A stretch of DNA of 64,000 bases from DATCJA01 sp963814955 (GTDB lineage: Bacteria > Acidobacteriota > Vicinamibacteria > Vicinamibacterales > UBA2999). Made by a program: the position numbers and the translations under genes. Positions within the stretch are counted from its first letter, which is position 1. Every line of letters begins with the position of its first letter. The stretch is taken from the NCBI GenBank assembly GCA_963814955.1, contig CAWFEX010000004.1:310001-374000 (forward strand), read 5' to 3'. The notes beneath the pieces are model-generated. The model made no database searches and was not told where the DNA came from. It saw nothing but the letters and a program-made list of their open reading frames with translations. This document shows positions 17,303 to 26,715 of the stretch, one piece after another.

Positions 17303-18127
17303 ATGCGAAGACTGATTGCCGCTCTCTGGACGATTTCGATGCTCGTGCCGACGGTGGCTCGGGGCCAGGCGTTTCCGCCGAACGAGACTGGCGTCACCAT
17401 GGGCCACTGGCACCTCAACACCCGCGACATCGAGGCCAACAAGAAGATCTTCGTCGCGATGGGCGGCACCGCCATCAAGGCGGGCAACTTCGATGTTGTG
17501 AGGTTTCCAGGCGTGCTCGTGTATCTGCACCAGAACCAGGCGCCTCCGCCTACCGGAGGCACTGTCGGAACCGTGGTGAACCACGTCGGATTCATCGTCC
17601 AGAACCTGCAGCAAGCCACGACAAAGTGGAAGGCCGCCGGTGTGGCGGTGCTGCCGGGGAACAACGGCCGGACCGATCAGGCATTCGTCGTCACGCCTGA
17701 CGAGCTGCGCGTCGAAATCCTCGAGGACAAGGCTCAGAGATTCCCGATTCAGCATCATCACGTGCACTTCTTCGTGCCCGAGTCGGCGGTGCCCGAGATC
17801 CAGGCGTGGTACGCGAAGTTCTTCGGCGCCAAGCCAGGCACGCGCGGGCAGTTCCAGGCGGCAGACCTGCCGGGCGTGAACCTGACGTTTACCGGCAGCC
17901 CGGAGCGCACCGTCACTACCAAAGGGCGCGTGCTGGATCACATCGGTTTCGACATCAGGAATCTCGAAGCGTTTACAAAGAAGCTCGAGGCAGCCGGCAT
18001 CAAGCTGGATCGGCCTTACACGAAGAACGCGCAGACGGGCGGCGCGCTTGCGTTCATCTACGATCCCTGGGGCACTTACATCGAGTTGAACGAGCGGCCG
18101 AACGCCGAATACATCGGAACGCGGTAA
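17303..18127 (+). CDS. Secreted VOC superfamily protein with two vicinal-oxygen-chelate domains
   Basis: A 274-residue exported protein: signal peptide to about residue 20, then two VOC modules. The first starts GHWHLNTRDIEANKKIF and the second HHHVHFFVPESAVPEIQAWY, ending DPWGTYIELNERP. His and Glu at the usual metal positions are visible in both halves. AAGGAG 6 bases upstream supports ATG 17303 over more upstream starts. A glyoxalase/dioxygenase fold with a periplasmic signal is unusual compared with cytoplasmic glyoxalases; the substrate is unknown. Confidence 0.8.
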   Translation: MRRLIAALWTISMLVPTVARGQAFPPNETGVTMGHWHLNTRDIEANKKIFVAMGGTAIKAGNFDVVRFPGVLVYLHQNQAPPPTGGTVGTVVNHVGFIVQNLQQATTKWKAAGVAVLPGNNGRTDQAFVVTPDELRVEILEDKAQRFPIQHHHVHFFVPESAVPEIQAWYAKFFGAKPGTRGQFQAADLPGVNLTFTGSPERTVTTKGRVLDHIGFDIRNLEAFTKKLEAAGIKLDRPYTKNAQTGGALAFIYDPWGTYIELNERPNAEYIGTR

Positions 18128-18182
18128 AGAAGATTGCGTTGCATTGCAGCTCGCAACGAAGAACGACGGCGAGCTGACGAGA

Positions 18183-18206
18183 GACGGCGGCAGTCATGCC
18201 GCCGTC
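18183..18206 (+). terminator. Hairpin downstream of the VOC gene
   Basis: Nine-base perfect stem GACGGCGGC/GCCGCCGTC with a 6-base loop, 55 bases after the stop. No T-run follows, so a terminator role is only possible. The rest of the roughly 300-base gap shows nothing recognisable. Confidence 0.3.
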
Positions 18207-18427
18207 CTTGCGACCTCGGCCCCTTACTGCAGCACCGTTGCCGCCTCCCCTGCCAATAGCGCGTGGCCTGCCTTGGTGGACGAACTCAGACATTTATGGC
18301 CGGCCGTCCGTTAAGAGAAGGGCCAACGGCCGAGTGATCCGCTGTGCATTCCTGTAACTTCGTGTGCGCCACTGAGCGCAGCACGAGCACAGAACCTCCC
18401 GCGTAAGCCCAAATCGGCCGAAACAGA

Positions 18428-20918
18428 ATGACGATGAGTTGGCTTGCGTGCGGCGTCGTCTATTCGGTGGCCTATGTGGCCGTCGGGTGGCTCTTGCAAG
18501 GCCAGAGCGAGCACACTGCTCTGGTTCAGAATCCTGGCGCTGCTCGTCCCACCTCTCACCGGAGTCGTCGTCATCGCTCGCCGCCGTCACGTGTGGACCG
18601 GCTGCCACTGGGTGTTCTGGGCGACCGTTGCCCTCGGCCTCACCATGTCCGCGATTGGGCTGGTTGGATGGACCGTCGACGAGGTCCTCGTTGGACGTGA
18701 GACGTCGTGGCTCGGGTGGTACACCGTATTTGCTTTGTTCGGCGCCGTGGCTCCGCTCCTGGGACTCCTGGCGCAGCCCCATCGCGGCAGCCGCGAGGCA
18801 GTGACCGCAACGACGGCCGTCGACATCGCGGGCATCGCCGTGATGGCCGGGTTCCTCTACTCGCGTTTCGTCATCGGGCCCGACTCGACACCGATGAGCG
18901 CGCAGGTGGCATCGCTGCCGCTGCTGCTGCTGTCCGAATTCCAGCAGTTCGTCGTCGTCATCGGGATGGCGGGAGCGGCCTTCATCGCCAAGGATCTCCA
19001 GTGGGGAGCGACGTATCGGCGACTCGGAATCGGATTGTTCGTCAACGGCGTCATCCTCAGCTTTGCGAACCTTGCCATCTGGCAGGGCTTGTACCGTTCT
19101 GGATTCGTCTACGACGTGATCTGGATCATGCCGTATGCGTTCTACCCGTGGGCCGCTTCGCAGGCGCCAACCTCCGCCGAGGTCGGCGTCGAGACCGATC
19201 GCCACGCACAGACGCCGTCGCGGCCGTGGGTTGTATTCTCTGCGCTTTGCCTGATTCCATTGTTCGACTTCGGCATGCGGCAGGTGATGCCGCTTGGGCC
19301 TCTCGAAGAGTTCAGGGATCTGTCGACAGCCATCACGATTTTCTCGGTGCTGCCGCTGCTGATGGCGAGGCTGGCGGTCGAGCACGGCGAAGCGCAGCAA
19401 GCCGACAGGAAGCGACGACTACTGGCCACGGCAACCGAGCAGGCTGACGACCTCATCTCCGTCATGCGGCCCGACGGCGGCATGGAACACGCCAACCAGG
19501 CTTTCTGCCGGATGGTTGGGTGCACGATTGACGCGATCGTTCAGAAGGGGACGGGAGACTTTCTTGCCGAGGCCTCTCAAGCGCAGCTTGTCACCATCAT
19601 GGACACGGCGCGGAGCGAAGGCATCTGGCGCGGTACTCTGGAACGGCGACGGTGCGATGGCTCGACGTTCCTCACGTCCTGCACGGTCACCGCGCTCGCT
19701 GATGACGGCGGCCGCGTCACGCAGTTCGTCGGCGTCGAACGAGACGTCACGCGCGAGAGTGAGCTTCGCGACCAGTTGATTCACTCCGAGCGGCTGGCCG
19801 CGGCGGGGCAGTTGGTCTCCGGCGTCGCGCACGAGCTGAACAACCCGCTGCAATCAGTCGTTGGTTTTGCAGAGCTCCTGCTCGACAACGAACGGCGGCA
19901 GGAAGCCAGAGAAGATCTCGAGCGGATTCTGTCGGAGGCCAACCGGGCGGCCAAGATCGTCCAGAACCTGCTCACGTTCGTACGCCGTTCCAACGCGGTT
20001 CGCACAGGCGCCGACGTGAACGACATCGTCCAGAGCGCCATTGCCCTGCGCGCGTACGAGTTCGGCGTGGCGAACATCGAGATCGAGCCCGACTACGCCG
20101 GTGATCTTCCACTCGTGCACGTCAGCCGTGAAGAAATTCAGCAGGTGCTGCTGAATCTGCTGCTGAACGCCGAGCACGCCATGAAGGCGAACACGGGACG
20201 GGGAAGGCTGCGCGTGCGGACCGGAATGAGCGAGAAAGGCGTGATCGTCGAGGTCCATGACAACGGACCGGGAGTTCCCGCGAACGTGGCCGGCCGGATT
20301 TTCGAGCCGTTCTTTTCCACCAAGGAAGTGGGGCAGGGTACCGGGCTCGGACTTTCCATCGCGCTCGGCATCGTCGAAGCGCATGCCGGGACGCTGGATC
20401 TCGTTGAGACGGGTGAGGGGGCCTGTTTCCGGCTCATGCTGCCAGCCGCCGAGGCCAGGAAACCCGCCATCGCCGCCGAAGCGGTGCGTGTTCCCGTGCA
20501 GATGGCGACAGCCGGACAGCGTGCTCTGGTTGCCGATGACGAGCAGCCCGTGCGGTTACTGCTTCGCCGCCTGCTGACGCGTCGTGGATTCGCGGTGGAC
20601 CTGGCGGTCGACGGCCAGATGGCGGCGAAGCTCCTCGAACAAAGCCACTACGACCTCGTCATGTGCGACGTCAAGATGCCAAACGGCGGCGGGCTCGCGC
20701 TGTACGACAGCATCGAGCAGAGGCATCGCGAAGTGCTCGACAGGTTCGTGTTCATCAGCGGCGACATCCTGAACCCGCAGCTTCATTCTCTGAGCGACAA
20801 CTCGCAGGTGCCGCTGTTGTCGAAACCGTTCGACGCGGCAAAGCTCGACAACGTCCTCGATCAGATCATCTCGCGCCGCGCGGGCAAGCAGGACGTCGCA
20901 GCTCTGCATCCGCATTAG
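18428..20918 (+). CDS. Membrane hybrid sensor histidine kinase (TM sensor-PAS-HisKA-HATPase-REC)
   Basis: An 829-residue kinase after correction. About ten transmembrane segments form the input region, followed by a PAS domain. The H-box AHELNNPLQS has its His at nt 19830; N, G1 and G2 boxes (LLNAEHAMK, DNGPGVP, GTGLGLSI) follow. A C-terminal receiver has its phospho-acceptor Asp at nt 20667 in MCDVKMP and Lys in SKPFD. The first hydrophobic helix (WLACGVVYSVAYVAVGWLL) is in another frame; one extra base near 18519-18521 separates it. No response regulator gene is adjacent, so it probably acts by phosphorelay with a partner elsewhere. Confidence 0.82.
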
Positions 20919-21221
20919 CGACACCCGACGCGACAGACGCGCCGACGTTCCCGGCGCGGTGTGTCCGTGGGGCCCGGGACATTTGCCCGCGATTCCATCC
21001 TCGGCAGTCGCTCGGCGGGCAGGGGGTGTCACGTGGCCCGACGTCGATGCCGACTTCGCGGCGAGCTGGGTCGCTCGGACACCTGGATCGAGTCATCGCG
21101 CTTCTGATCGCCCGTCCGCGGCGTCGATTAACCACCGCATGCGCGTGGCAGTCGTCCAGGACACCGCGCCATCGCCCATCACAATGTGTTGAATTGGGCG
21201 CTGCGCTCGACAACTAACGCG
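20919..21221. other. Intergenic stretch without recognisable gene
   Basis: About 300 bases between the kinase and the small minus-strand frame. Open frames exist on both strands but none shows a known domain, a ribosome site or codon use unlike GC-rich background. Confidence 0.5.
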
Positions 21222-21335
21222 TCAGCGGCTGGCGCCATGCTGCCGTCGCGCCTGCCGCCGCCCCAACCAGTCCAGCAACACGAGCGCCACGGCAAACGCC
21301 GTGATGCCGCCGAACAAGATCAGGTAGAAAGTCAA
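21222..21335 (-). CDS. Candidate 37-residue single-helix membrane protein
   Basis: A TTG-start frame giving MTFYLILFGGITAFAVALVL followed by a basic tail rich in Arg and Gln. GGAGG lies 6-7 bases upstream, and its TTG overlaps the stop of an even shorter frame (21332-21385, 17 codons, MTFMMLAVVV then KEEES). Hydrophobic core plus positive tail fits an inner-membrane micropeptide. There is no homologue evidence from sequence alone. Confidence 0.35.
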   Translation of the reverse strand: MTFYLILFGGITAFAVALVLLDWLGRRQARRQHGASR

Positions 21336-21411
21336 GACTCTTCCTCCTTGGCAGCCACGACGACAGCCAGCATCATGAACGTCATCCAGATCGCGACGCC
21401 TAGCCGCCCCG

Positions 21412-21471
21412 CCGCAGATCGTCGTCGTGCAGCACTGGACCGAAGAGCTGAAGCGGTTAGTCCCAACAAAC
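21412..21471 (+). pseudogene. Possible 3' remnant of a propeller or Ser/Thr-kinase gene
   Basis: Twenty codons reading PPQIVVVQHWTEELKRLVPT look like the C-terminal tail seen in acidobacterial TolB/WD40-type propeller proteins. No domain precedes it and a REP palindrome follows at once. Recognition is from memory and weak. Confidence 0.22.
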
Positions 21472-21492
21472 TGGTACGTCTTTCAGTTGTAC

Positions 21493-21565
21493 GTAGTGTC
21501 CGGCTTCAGCCGGACCGGCGCGATGGCGCCGGAAGATCCTTGGTCCGGCTAAAGCCGGACACTAC
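21493..21565. repeat. REPIN-like inverted pair, TGTCCGGCTTCAGCCGGACC family
   Basis: GTAGTGTCCGGCTTCAGCC at the left and GGTCCGGCTAAAGCCGGACA then CTAC at the right, i.e. two GTAG-footed palindromes facing each other over about 73 bases. Confidence 0.8.
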
Positions 21566-21598
21566 GTCAGCAACCGTTGCTCGCAAGGGCGGCGCTGA

Positions 21599-22465
21599 TT
21601 ACGGCCACCGCAGGCGTGCGGTGCTGAACGGTTTTTCGTTGCCTGTCTTCTTGCGCAGATGCCCGTACATCAGTTCTTCGACGAACTCGACGCACTTGAA
21701 CTCCAGGAGCTGGACGTTCTCGTCCTGCCGTCGATAGAGAGGCATCCGAATCGTCCACGGCCGCGTGAACACTTTGGGATCCTCGATGGTGGCCCGATAA
21801 TCGATACGATCCGGGCCGGCCAGCGTGAATCGCTCGACGACGTGGAGCGCCTCGCTGTGGAAATTGCCGGCGCGATCGAACCACGTCTGATCGTTGAAGC
21901 CCGTCACGTCGACGACGAGCGTGTCACCCTCCCAGCGGCCGACCGACTGTCCCATCCAGGTGTCCACCGGCGGCGGCTCCGCCTTCCCCATCTTGATCAC
22001 GCGGCTGGCGCTGGCGTACTCGTACGCCATCAGGATGTCGTTGTTGCCGGTCTGCAGGATCTGAAACGGATACGGCATGTAGGTGGCGCGCGGTAGCCCC
22101 GGCAGATAGCACTTGACCTCCGGGTCCCTGGTCAGCCAGTTGTCGTAGTTCTCCCGTTGTTTGGCCGCTGCCCACGGCTGGTACGGAATCTCGTTCCCCT
22201 CGACCACGCTCAGACCGGCTGGAACCGCGAACGTCGCGCCCAGCTCCAGCACGGGGCCGGTGCGGGCCTGATGGTCCTGCAGATTCCAGTGAGCGGTGCC
22301 GACGGCCTGCCAGATGCCGTTCAAGTCGGGCCTGCCATCTGCCGTGCGCAATACGTCGGCGGCCGGCGTCTGTCCCGCCGCCGGGTCTGGCATCATGCGC
22401 GACACCGCGAGCGTGACCGCGACGGATGCGAGGGCGATCGACGCGCCTTTCATCCAGCTTTGCAT
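21599..22465 (-). CDS. Secreted PDG-motif protein, short type (cassette B)
   Basis: A 288-residue exported protein of unknown function, second copy of the short type. Leader to about residue 32, then ADGRPDLNGIWQAVGTAHW, PEVKCYLPGLPRATYMPYP, RWEGDTLVVDVTGF, DRAGNFHSEALHVVERF, ATIEDPKVFTRPW and FKCVEFVEEL near the end. GGAGG before ATG 22465 supports the start. It is last in a leftward run: long type, DUF6152 and three PQQ-like propellers lie upstream. The short spacing (18 bases to the long gene) implies one transcript. Confidence 0.8.
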   Translation of the reverse strand: MQSWMKGASIALASVAVTLAVSRMMPDPAAGQTPAADVLRTADGRPDLNGIWQAVGTAHWNLQDHQARTGPVLELGATFAVPAGLSVVEGNEIPYQPWAAAKQRENYDNWLTRDPEVKCYLPGLPRATYMPYPFQILQTGNNDILMAYEYASASRVIKMGKAEPPPVDTWMGQSVGRWEGDTLVVDVTGFNDQTWFDRAGNFHSEALHVVERFTLAGPDRIDYRATIEDPKVFTRPWTIRMPLYRRQDENVQLLEFKCVEFVEELMYGHLRKKTGNEKPFSTARLRWP

Positions 22466-22483
22466 GGGACCTCCTCGCGGGGC

Positions 22484-23443
22484 CTATCGCGTGCCGGAGG
22501 CCGACGCGGCTCTGTCGCGTGCGCGCCCGGCGCTCAGCGTGTTGGGAAGACCAAGGTTCCCCTCGTGACACGCGTACTCGAAGATCTGGTAGTCGGGCTC
22601 CCGGTGCAACGGGATCGCCACTGTCCAGGGCGCAGTGAAGACCTTCGGATCCTCGATCGTGGCTTCGTAGTTGATCGTGTTCTCATCGACGCGCGTAAAG
22701 CGCTCCACGACGTGCAGGTCCTCGCTTTGCGGAATCGCTCGCACGCGCTGGGTGGCCACGTTGGTGGCGATGCTGCCCTTGTCGTTGTAGTTGGTGATGT
22801 CCACGACGAGCGTGTCGCCTTCCCACCGGCCGCGGGAATCGCCGTTCCACGTACGGATGCTCTTGCCGATGTGCGGACGCCCGTCGAGCGGAATCAGGCG
22901 CGCTTCGTGAATCATCTCGTAGACGATCGACACGTAGCCCGGACCCTGCAGGATCTGGTATCCCGAGCCGTACCCGGCGGGGAACAGTCCGCCCGGCACG
23001 CCTCGCGTGATGCATCGCTCCCAGGCCGTGTGATTCTCCCAATCGTCCTGAATGTGCGCCAGCTTGAAGTTCCGTCGCTCTTCCGCCCACGGCATGATCG
23101 GCACGCGCCCGCTGGGCGGATCCACGACCAGCGATCGGCCTTTGGTCAGCGTTCGATCGCTGGTGTCGTTCAGAAAGCCGGGGCCGGTACCGCGGGCAGA
23201 ACCATCGGGATCACCTGAGTACACGCCAGGCGTGTCGCTCTCATCGAACACTTCGAACGGCGTGCCGGTGTAGTTCGTCCACATCCCCTGCAGGTCGGGC
23301 TGGCCGTCGGGCGTTCGTGGCGCTGTCCAGCCCGCCGCCGCCTCGCTCTTCGCACTACTCCCAATACAACCGGCGGTGATCGAAAGCGCGATCACGACCG
23401 CCGGCAGGACGAGGGCCACTGAGACAAGACCCCGATTGCGCAT
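22484..23443 (-). CDS. Secreted PDGQPDLQG-motif protein, long type (cassette B)
   Basis: A 319-residue exported protein of unknown function. The leader ends near a Cys (TAGCIGSS), which could be a lipobox, making it a possible lipoprotein. Then TPDGQPDLQGMWTNYTGTPF, IPLDGRPHIGKS, RWEGDTLVVDITNY, ATIEDPKVFTAPW and EYACHEGNLG. Compared with cassette A it is intact, and it supports the corrected C-terminus there. It lies between DUF6152 (48 bases upstream) and the short type. Confidence 0.8.
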   Translation of the reverse strand: MRNRGLVSVALVLPAVVIALSITAGCIGSSAKSEAAAGWTAPRTPDGQPDLQGMWTNYTGTPFEVFDESDTPGVYSGDPDGSARGTGPGFLNDTSDRTLTKGRSLVVDPPSGRVPIMPWAEERRNFKLAHIQDDWENHTAWERCITRGVPGGLFPAGYGSGYQILQGPGYVSIVYEMIHEARLIPLDGRPHIGKSIRTWNGDSRGRWEGDTLVVDITNYNDKGSIATNVATQRVRAIPQSEDLHVVERFTRVDENTINYEATIEDPKVFTAPWTVAIPLHREPDYQIFEYACHEGNLGLPNTLSAGRARDRAASASGTR

Positions 23444-23491
23444 CTGATACCTCGCAGTCGTTCAACGAGCCACGAACGTCTTAACTGCAGG

Positions 23492-23947
23492 TCAAGGTCC
23501 GTCTACGGTCGTATGGCTGGCTAGCGCTTTGCACGGATCGCGGCCATCGGCCGGTGCACCGGTTCCCGGCGAGCCGATGAACAGTTTCTTCCCGTCGGGC
23601 AGCATCACGTCCCGGCCATTAGCCCTGTTGGATCCATCCCTGGCTCGAAAGCCTTGGACGACGACGGTCGTGCCCGGAGGAAGTGAGTTCTTGTTCCAGC
23701 CCCGCCGGAGGAGGGAATTCGGCGCACCACCCTCGACCATCCAGCTCACGACCCTGCCGTCAGGGCCTTTGACATCCATATGAAGCCACGCGTGGGGATT
23801 GATCCAGTCCATCTTCGTGACCGTTCCAGTCAGCGTCACGGGCTTCGAGCCGTCGAACTCCGCCGCGAACGAATGATGTGCACTGAGCGGGGTGCTGGCC
23901 GCCAGCGCGGCGAGGGTGGCCGCAATGATGAAGAAAGGCGTTCTCAT
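23492..23947 (-). CDS. DUF6152 family secreted protein (cassette B)
   Basis: A 151-residue exported protein. AAGGAGG before ATG 23947 fixes the start; the open frame continues to 24289 but that part overlaps the propeller gene. Leader, then HHSFAAEFD immediately after the cleavage region, MDWINPHAWLHMDVKGPDG, WMVEGGAPNSLLRRG and LPDGKKLFIG. Function unknown. The His-His at the mature N-terminus is strictly kept in all three copies and could bind a metal; that is inference. Confidence 0.85.
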   Translation of the reverse strand: MRTPFFIIAATLAALAASTPLSAHHSFAAEFDGSKPVTLTGTVTKMDWINPHAWLHMDVKGPDGRVVSWMVEGGAPNSLLRRGWNKNSLPPGTTVVVQGFRARDGSNRANGRDVMLPDGKKLFIGSPGTGAPADGRDPCKALASHTTVDGP

Positions 23948-24008
23948 CGACCTTACCTCCTTGATGGAAGGGCCGCAGGCCTTTGACACCGGTGTTGATG
24001 TTTTGGCG

Positions 24009-25193
24009 CTACCCGAACGCGTAAATCCGTCCGTCCTGCGCACCGATGACCAGACGGCCGGCCGCAATCGCCGGCGACGCCGATACTCCAGCGCCGATCT
24101 CGAATTCCCAGACCTTTTTCCCGGAAGCGGCGTCGAGCGCGTACAGCCGCCCGTCGCTGGACCCGACGTAAACCCGACCGCCGGCAACCACGGGTGACGA
24201 ATCGACGCGCGCGCGTGTAGCGAACGTCCAGATGCCCTTGCCGGTCGTTGCGTCGATGGCGTGCACCAGCTTGTCGCGGCCGCCGACAATCAGACGGCCG
24301 TTATCGAGCGCCGCAGACGAGTAGTACGGAAAGCGCGAATCCGGATCGGAGTATCGCCACACGATGCGCCGCTGTTTGAGGTCGACGGCCAGCACCTCGT
24401 AATTGAACGTACCGAAGTAGGCGCGGCCGTTGTCGATGAGCGGCGACGCGCCCGTATATGCGCCCGACTCGACGTGGTAGGCCTCTGTGCCGTCGGCAAC
24501 GCGAATGGCCCGGAACACGGAGTCGCACCCGGCGATAAACGCGAGGCCGTCCTGAACGGCCGGCGTTGCATGAACCTGTCCTTTGGTGGCCACCTTCCAC
24601 CGCAGTTTGCCCGAACGGGCGTCGAGGGCGTAGAGGTGGACGTCGTAGGAGCCGATCAGCACGACGTCATTGACCAGAACGGGCGACGACTTGATTTCCG
24701 CGCCGGTCTTGAACGTCCACAGCGGTTTGCCGTCGCTCAGGTTGACCGCGTGCACGAGGCCGCCGAGGTCTCCGACGTACACCGCATCGGGCCCGACGGT
24801 TGGAGACGACTCGCCAATCAGATTGCCGGTTGCGTATTTCCAGCGCAGCTTGCCCGATGCCAGATCGAGCGCCACCAGGTCGCCGTTGCCCGCGCCAACG
24901 TACACCACGCCGTTGACGATCGCCGCTGACGAGTCGATCGGGTCGCCCGTTTCGTACGTCCACAGCAGTTTCAGCGTGCCAGGAAGTGTGGCGGCCGAAG
25001 TGCCGGCCAGCCGCGGCGTACCGCGGAACTGTCGCCATTGGTCTGCGGGGGCGGAAGGCGACGGCTGCCCCGCGAGAGGCGGCGTGCCCACGACGAGAAA
25101 CAAGACGATTCCGACAGCCCGCCAAGTCGAGGCACGCGGGTAACGTGATCGATTGATTCTCCGTGTCTCCGTGTCTCCGTGGCCCGTGCTCAT
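24009..25193 (-). CDS. Secreted PQQ-like beta-propeller protein
   Basis: A 394-residue exported propeller of the PQQ/BamB-like type, with tryptophan-docking blades such as GDLVALDLASGKLRWKY, VHAVNLSDGKPLWTF and LYALDAASGKKVWEF. It starts at ATG 25193, overlapping the stop of the upstream propeller gene by four bases (ATGA), so translation is coupled. Its first residues STGHGDTETRR are encoded by a TCTCCGTG-type repeat (25158-25182) read in the opposite sense, an unusual extension before the true hydrophobic leader. No cytochrome domain; the ligand, quinone or not, is unknown. Confidence 0.82.
   Translation of the reverse strand: MSTGHGDTETRRINRSRYPRASTWRAVGIVLFLVVGTPPLAGQPSPSAPADQWRQFRGTPRLAGTSAATLPGTLKLLWTYETGDPIDSSAAIVNGVVYVGAGNGDLVALDLASGKLRWKYATGNLIGESSPTVGPDAVYVGDLGGLVHAVNLSDGKPLWTFKTGAEIKSSPVLVNDVVLIGSYDVHLYALDARSGKLRWKVATKGQVHATPAVQDGLAFIAGCDSVFRAIRVADGTEAYHVESGAYTGASPLIDNGRAYFGTFNYEVLAVDLKQRRIVWRYSDPDSRFPYYSSAALDNGRLIVGGRDKLVHAIDATTGKGIWTFATRARVDSSPVVAGGRVYVGSSDGRLYALDAASGKKVWEFEIGAGVSASPAIAAGRLVIGAQDGRIYAFG
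25158..25182 (-). repeat. Octamer tandem repeat in the start of a propeller gene
   Basis: Three tandem TCTCCGTG copies on the plus strand; read on the minus strand they encode HGDTET at the N-terminus of the propeller protein. Confidence 0.65.
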
Positions 25194-26638
25194 TTCACCG
25201 CAATCGCGAACAGCTGGCTGCGGTTGTTCAGGAACAACGTGCCATGCGCGGGGACCACGGTGCCGTACACCGCGCTTCCCATGTTCATCTCCGCGAGCAC
25301 TTTCATTTCCTTCCCCAGCGCCATGACGATGACGTCGCCGTCCTCGTCACCCAGATAGACCTTGCCGTCAGCGACGAACGGCGACGCCCAGATCGCCGCA
25401 AGCATGTCGTGCGTCCAGTAGAGCTGCCCGGTCTTTGCATCGAGGCAGTGAAAGTACCCGCTGAAGTCGGCCACATAGACGAGGCCGTCGGCAATCGCCG
25501 CGGTCGAGATCGAGCGGCGGATCTTGTCGAAGTGCCATACCAGGCCGTCCTTGGTGATGTCTCCGCGCTTGGTGGGATCGATCGCGTAAAAGTGCCCCGT
25601 GCCCTCGCCATGTTCCGGATCCTGCCCGTTGGCGACATACACGCGGTCTTCGTAGATCACCGGCGTGCTGATCAACTCGTTGCGCGTGCGCGGCCACACC
25701 GAGTCCTTAGGGTTGGTGTCGAATTCCCAGAGTTTCTTACCCGTTTCCGCTTCGTAGCCGCGTACCCACCCGTCGCCCTGTGCGGATACCACCTGCAGCA
25801 CGCCTCCGATGCGGCCTACGGACGGCGTCGACCATTGCCCGTGCAGGATGCGGTCTTCAACCGAGTTGTCTTCCCAAACGAGCTCACCGGTGGTCTTGTT
25901 CAGCGCGATGATTGCGGGCGCACGTGGTGAAGGAATGTTGACGTGGCTTTCGTCCTGGCCGTTCGACGTGCTGAGATAGATGAGGTCGCCCCAGACGACC
26001 GGCGACGAATTCGACATGTTGTGCGGGTACGACCCCACTTCTTCCAGCATGTCGAATGTCCAGATCACGTCGGCATCAGTCTGACTGGTCAGCTTCTCAT
26101 CCTTGAACGGGCCGTCATTTTCGTTGTCGCGAAATCCCTGAATGTCGAGACAGTGGACCACGCCGCGGTTGCTCACGTAGTAGAGCCGCTCGCCCTCGAC
26201 GAGCGGTGACGAGGCCACGCCCTGGAACGGCCAGTCATTGGCGCGGCCGGATTCGAGCTTCACGTGCGTCTGCTGCCACAGGAACTCGCCGTCCGATTCG
26301 CGGAATGCCATCAGTACGCCGCGGTCGCCGGGCTGCTTCGGATCGCGCACCAGTTCATTGTTGGTACCGACGAACACCATCCCGCCCGCCACGACAGGGT
26401 TTCCGTAGCTCTGTGAGCCGAGGTCCGCGACCCATTTGATGTTCTTGCGGGTCTTGACGTCCCACTCCGCAGGCAGTCCCTTCATGTTGGACACCATGTT
26501 GCGGTCGGGCGTCCCGCCCCACATTGGCCACTCACCAGTGCCGGGGTCGGATGCGGAAAGCCGGACGGAGCCGGCGGCCAACGTGCAGAGCGCCAGTGTG
26601 CCGAAGACGAAGAAGATTCGCATGGTGCGGATACGCAT
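25190..26638 (-). CDS. Secreted PQQ-like beta-propeller protein
   Basis: A 482-residue exported protein; an alternative start is ATG 26623. After a leader it opens with EWPMWGGTPDRNM, the W-GP-R-like entry seen in the acidobacterial quinoprotein-like family. Blades such as GVLMAFRESDGEFLWQQ, VVHCLDIQGF and FHCLDAKTGQLYWTH follow. Long loops between blades distinguish it from BamB. Its stop overlaps the next propeller start. It probably acts in the periplasm; whether PQQ is bound cannot be seen. Confidence 0.82.
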   Translation of the reverse strand: MRIRTMRIFFVFGTLALCTLAAGSVRLSASDPGTGEWPMWGGTPDRNMVSNMKGLPAEWDVKTRKNIKWVADLGSQSYGNPVVAGGMVFVGTNNELVRDPKQPGDRGVLMAFRESDGEFLWQQTHVKLESGRANDWPFQGVASSPLVEGERLYYVSNRGVVHCLDIQGFRDNENDGPFKDEKLTSQTDADVIWTFDMLEEVGSYPHNMSNSSPVVWGDLIYLSTSNGQDESHVNIPSPRAPAIIALNKTTGELVWEDNSVEDRILHGQWSTPSVGRIGGVLQVVSAQGDGWVRGYEAETGKKLWEFDTNPKDSVWPRTRNELISTPVIYEDRVYVANGQDPEHGEGTGHFYAIDPTKRGDITKDGLVWHFDKIRRSISTAAIADGLVYVADFSGYFHCLDAKTGQLYWTHDMLAAIWASPFVADGKVYLGDEDGDVIVMALGKEMKVLAEMNMGSAVYGTVVPAHGTLFLNNRSQLFAIAVK

Positions 26639-26660
26639 TTTGCTGTATTCCCGGTCGACT

Positions 26661-26715
26661 TGAAGTTCTAGGGCCGACCTGAAGTTCTAGGGCCGACCTA
26701 AGGGTCGGCCCCTAC
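26661..26715 (-). repeat. GTAG-footed palindrome pair, GGGCCGACC family
   Basis: A tandem TGAAGTTCTAGGGCCGACC unit followed by a GGGCCGACC/GGTCGGCCC hairpin whose GTAG foot contains the TAG stop codon of the upstream gene (26712-26714). A relative lies at 62770-62815. Confidence 0.75.

Noticed and set aside
20919..21221. Open frames on both strands in the gap after the histidine kinase
   Set aside because: No ribosome site, recognisable motif or leader; composition like background. Not reported as genes.
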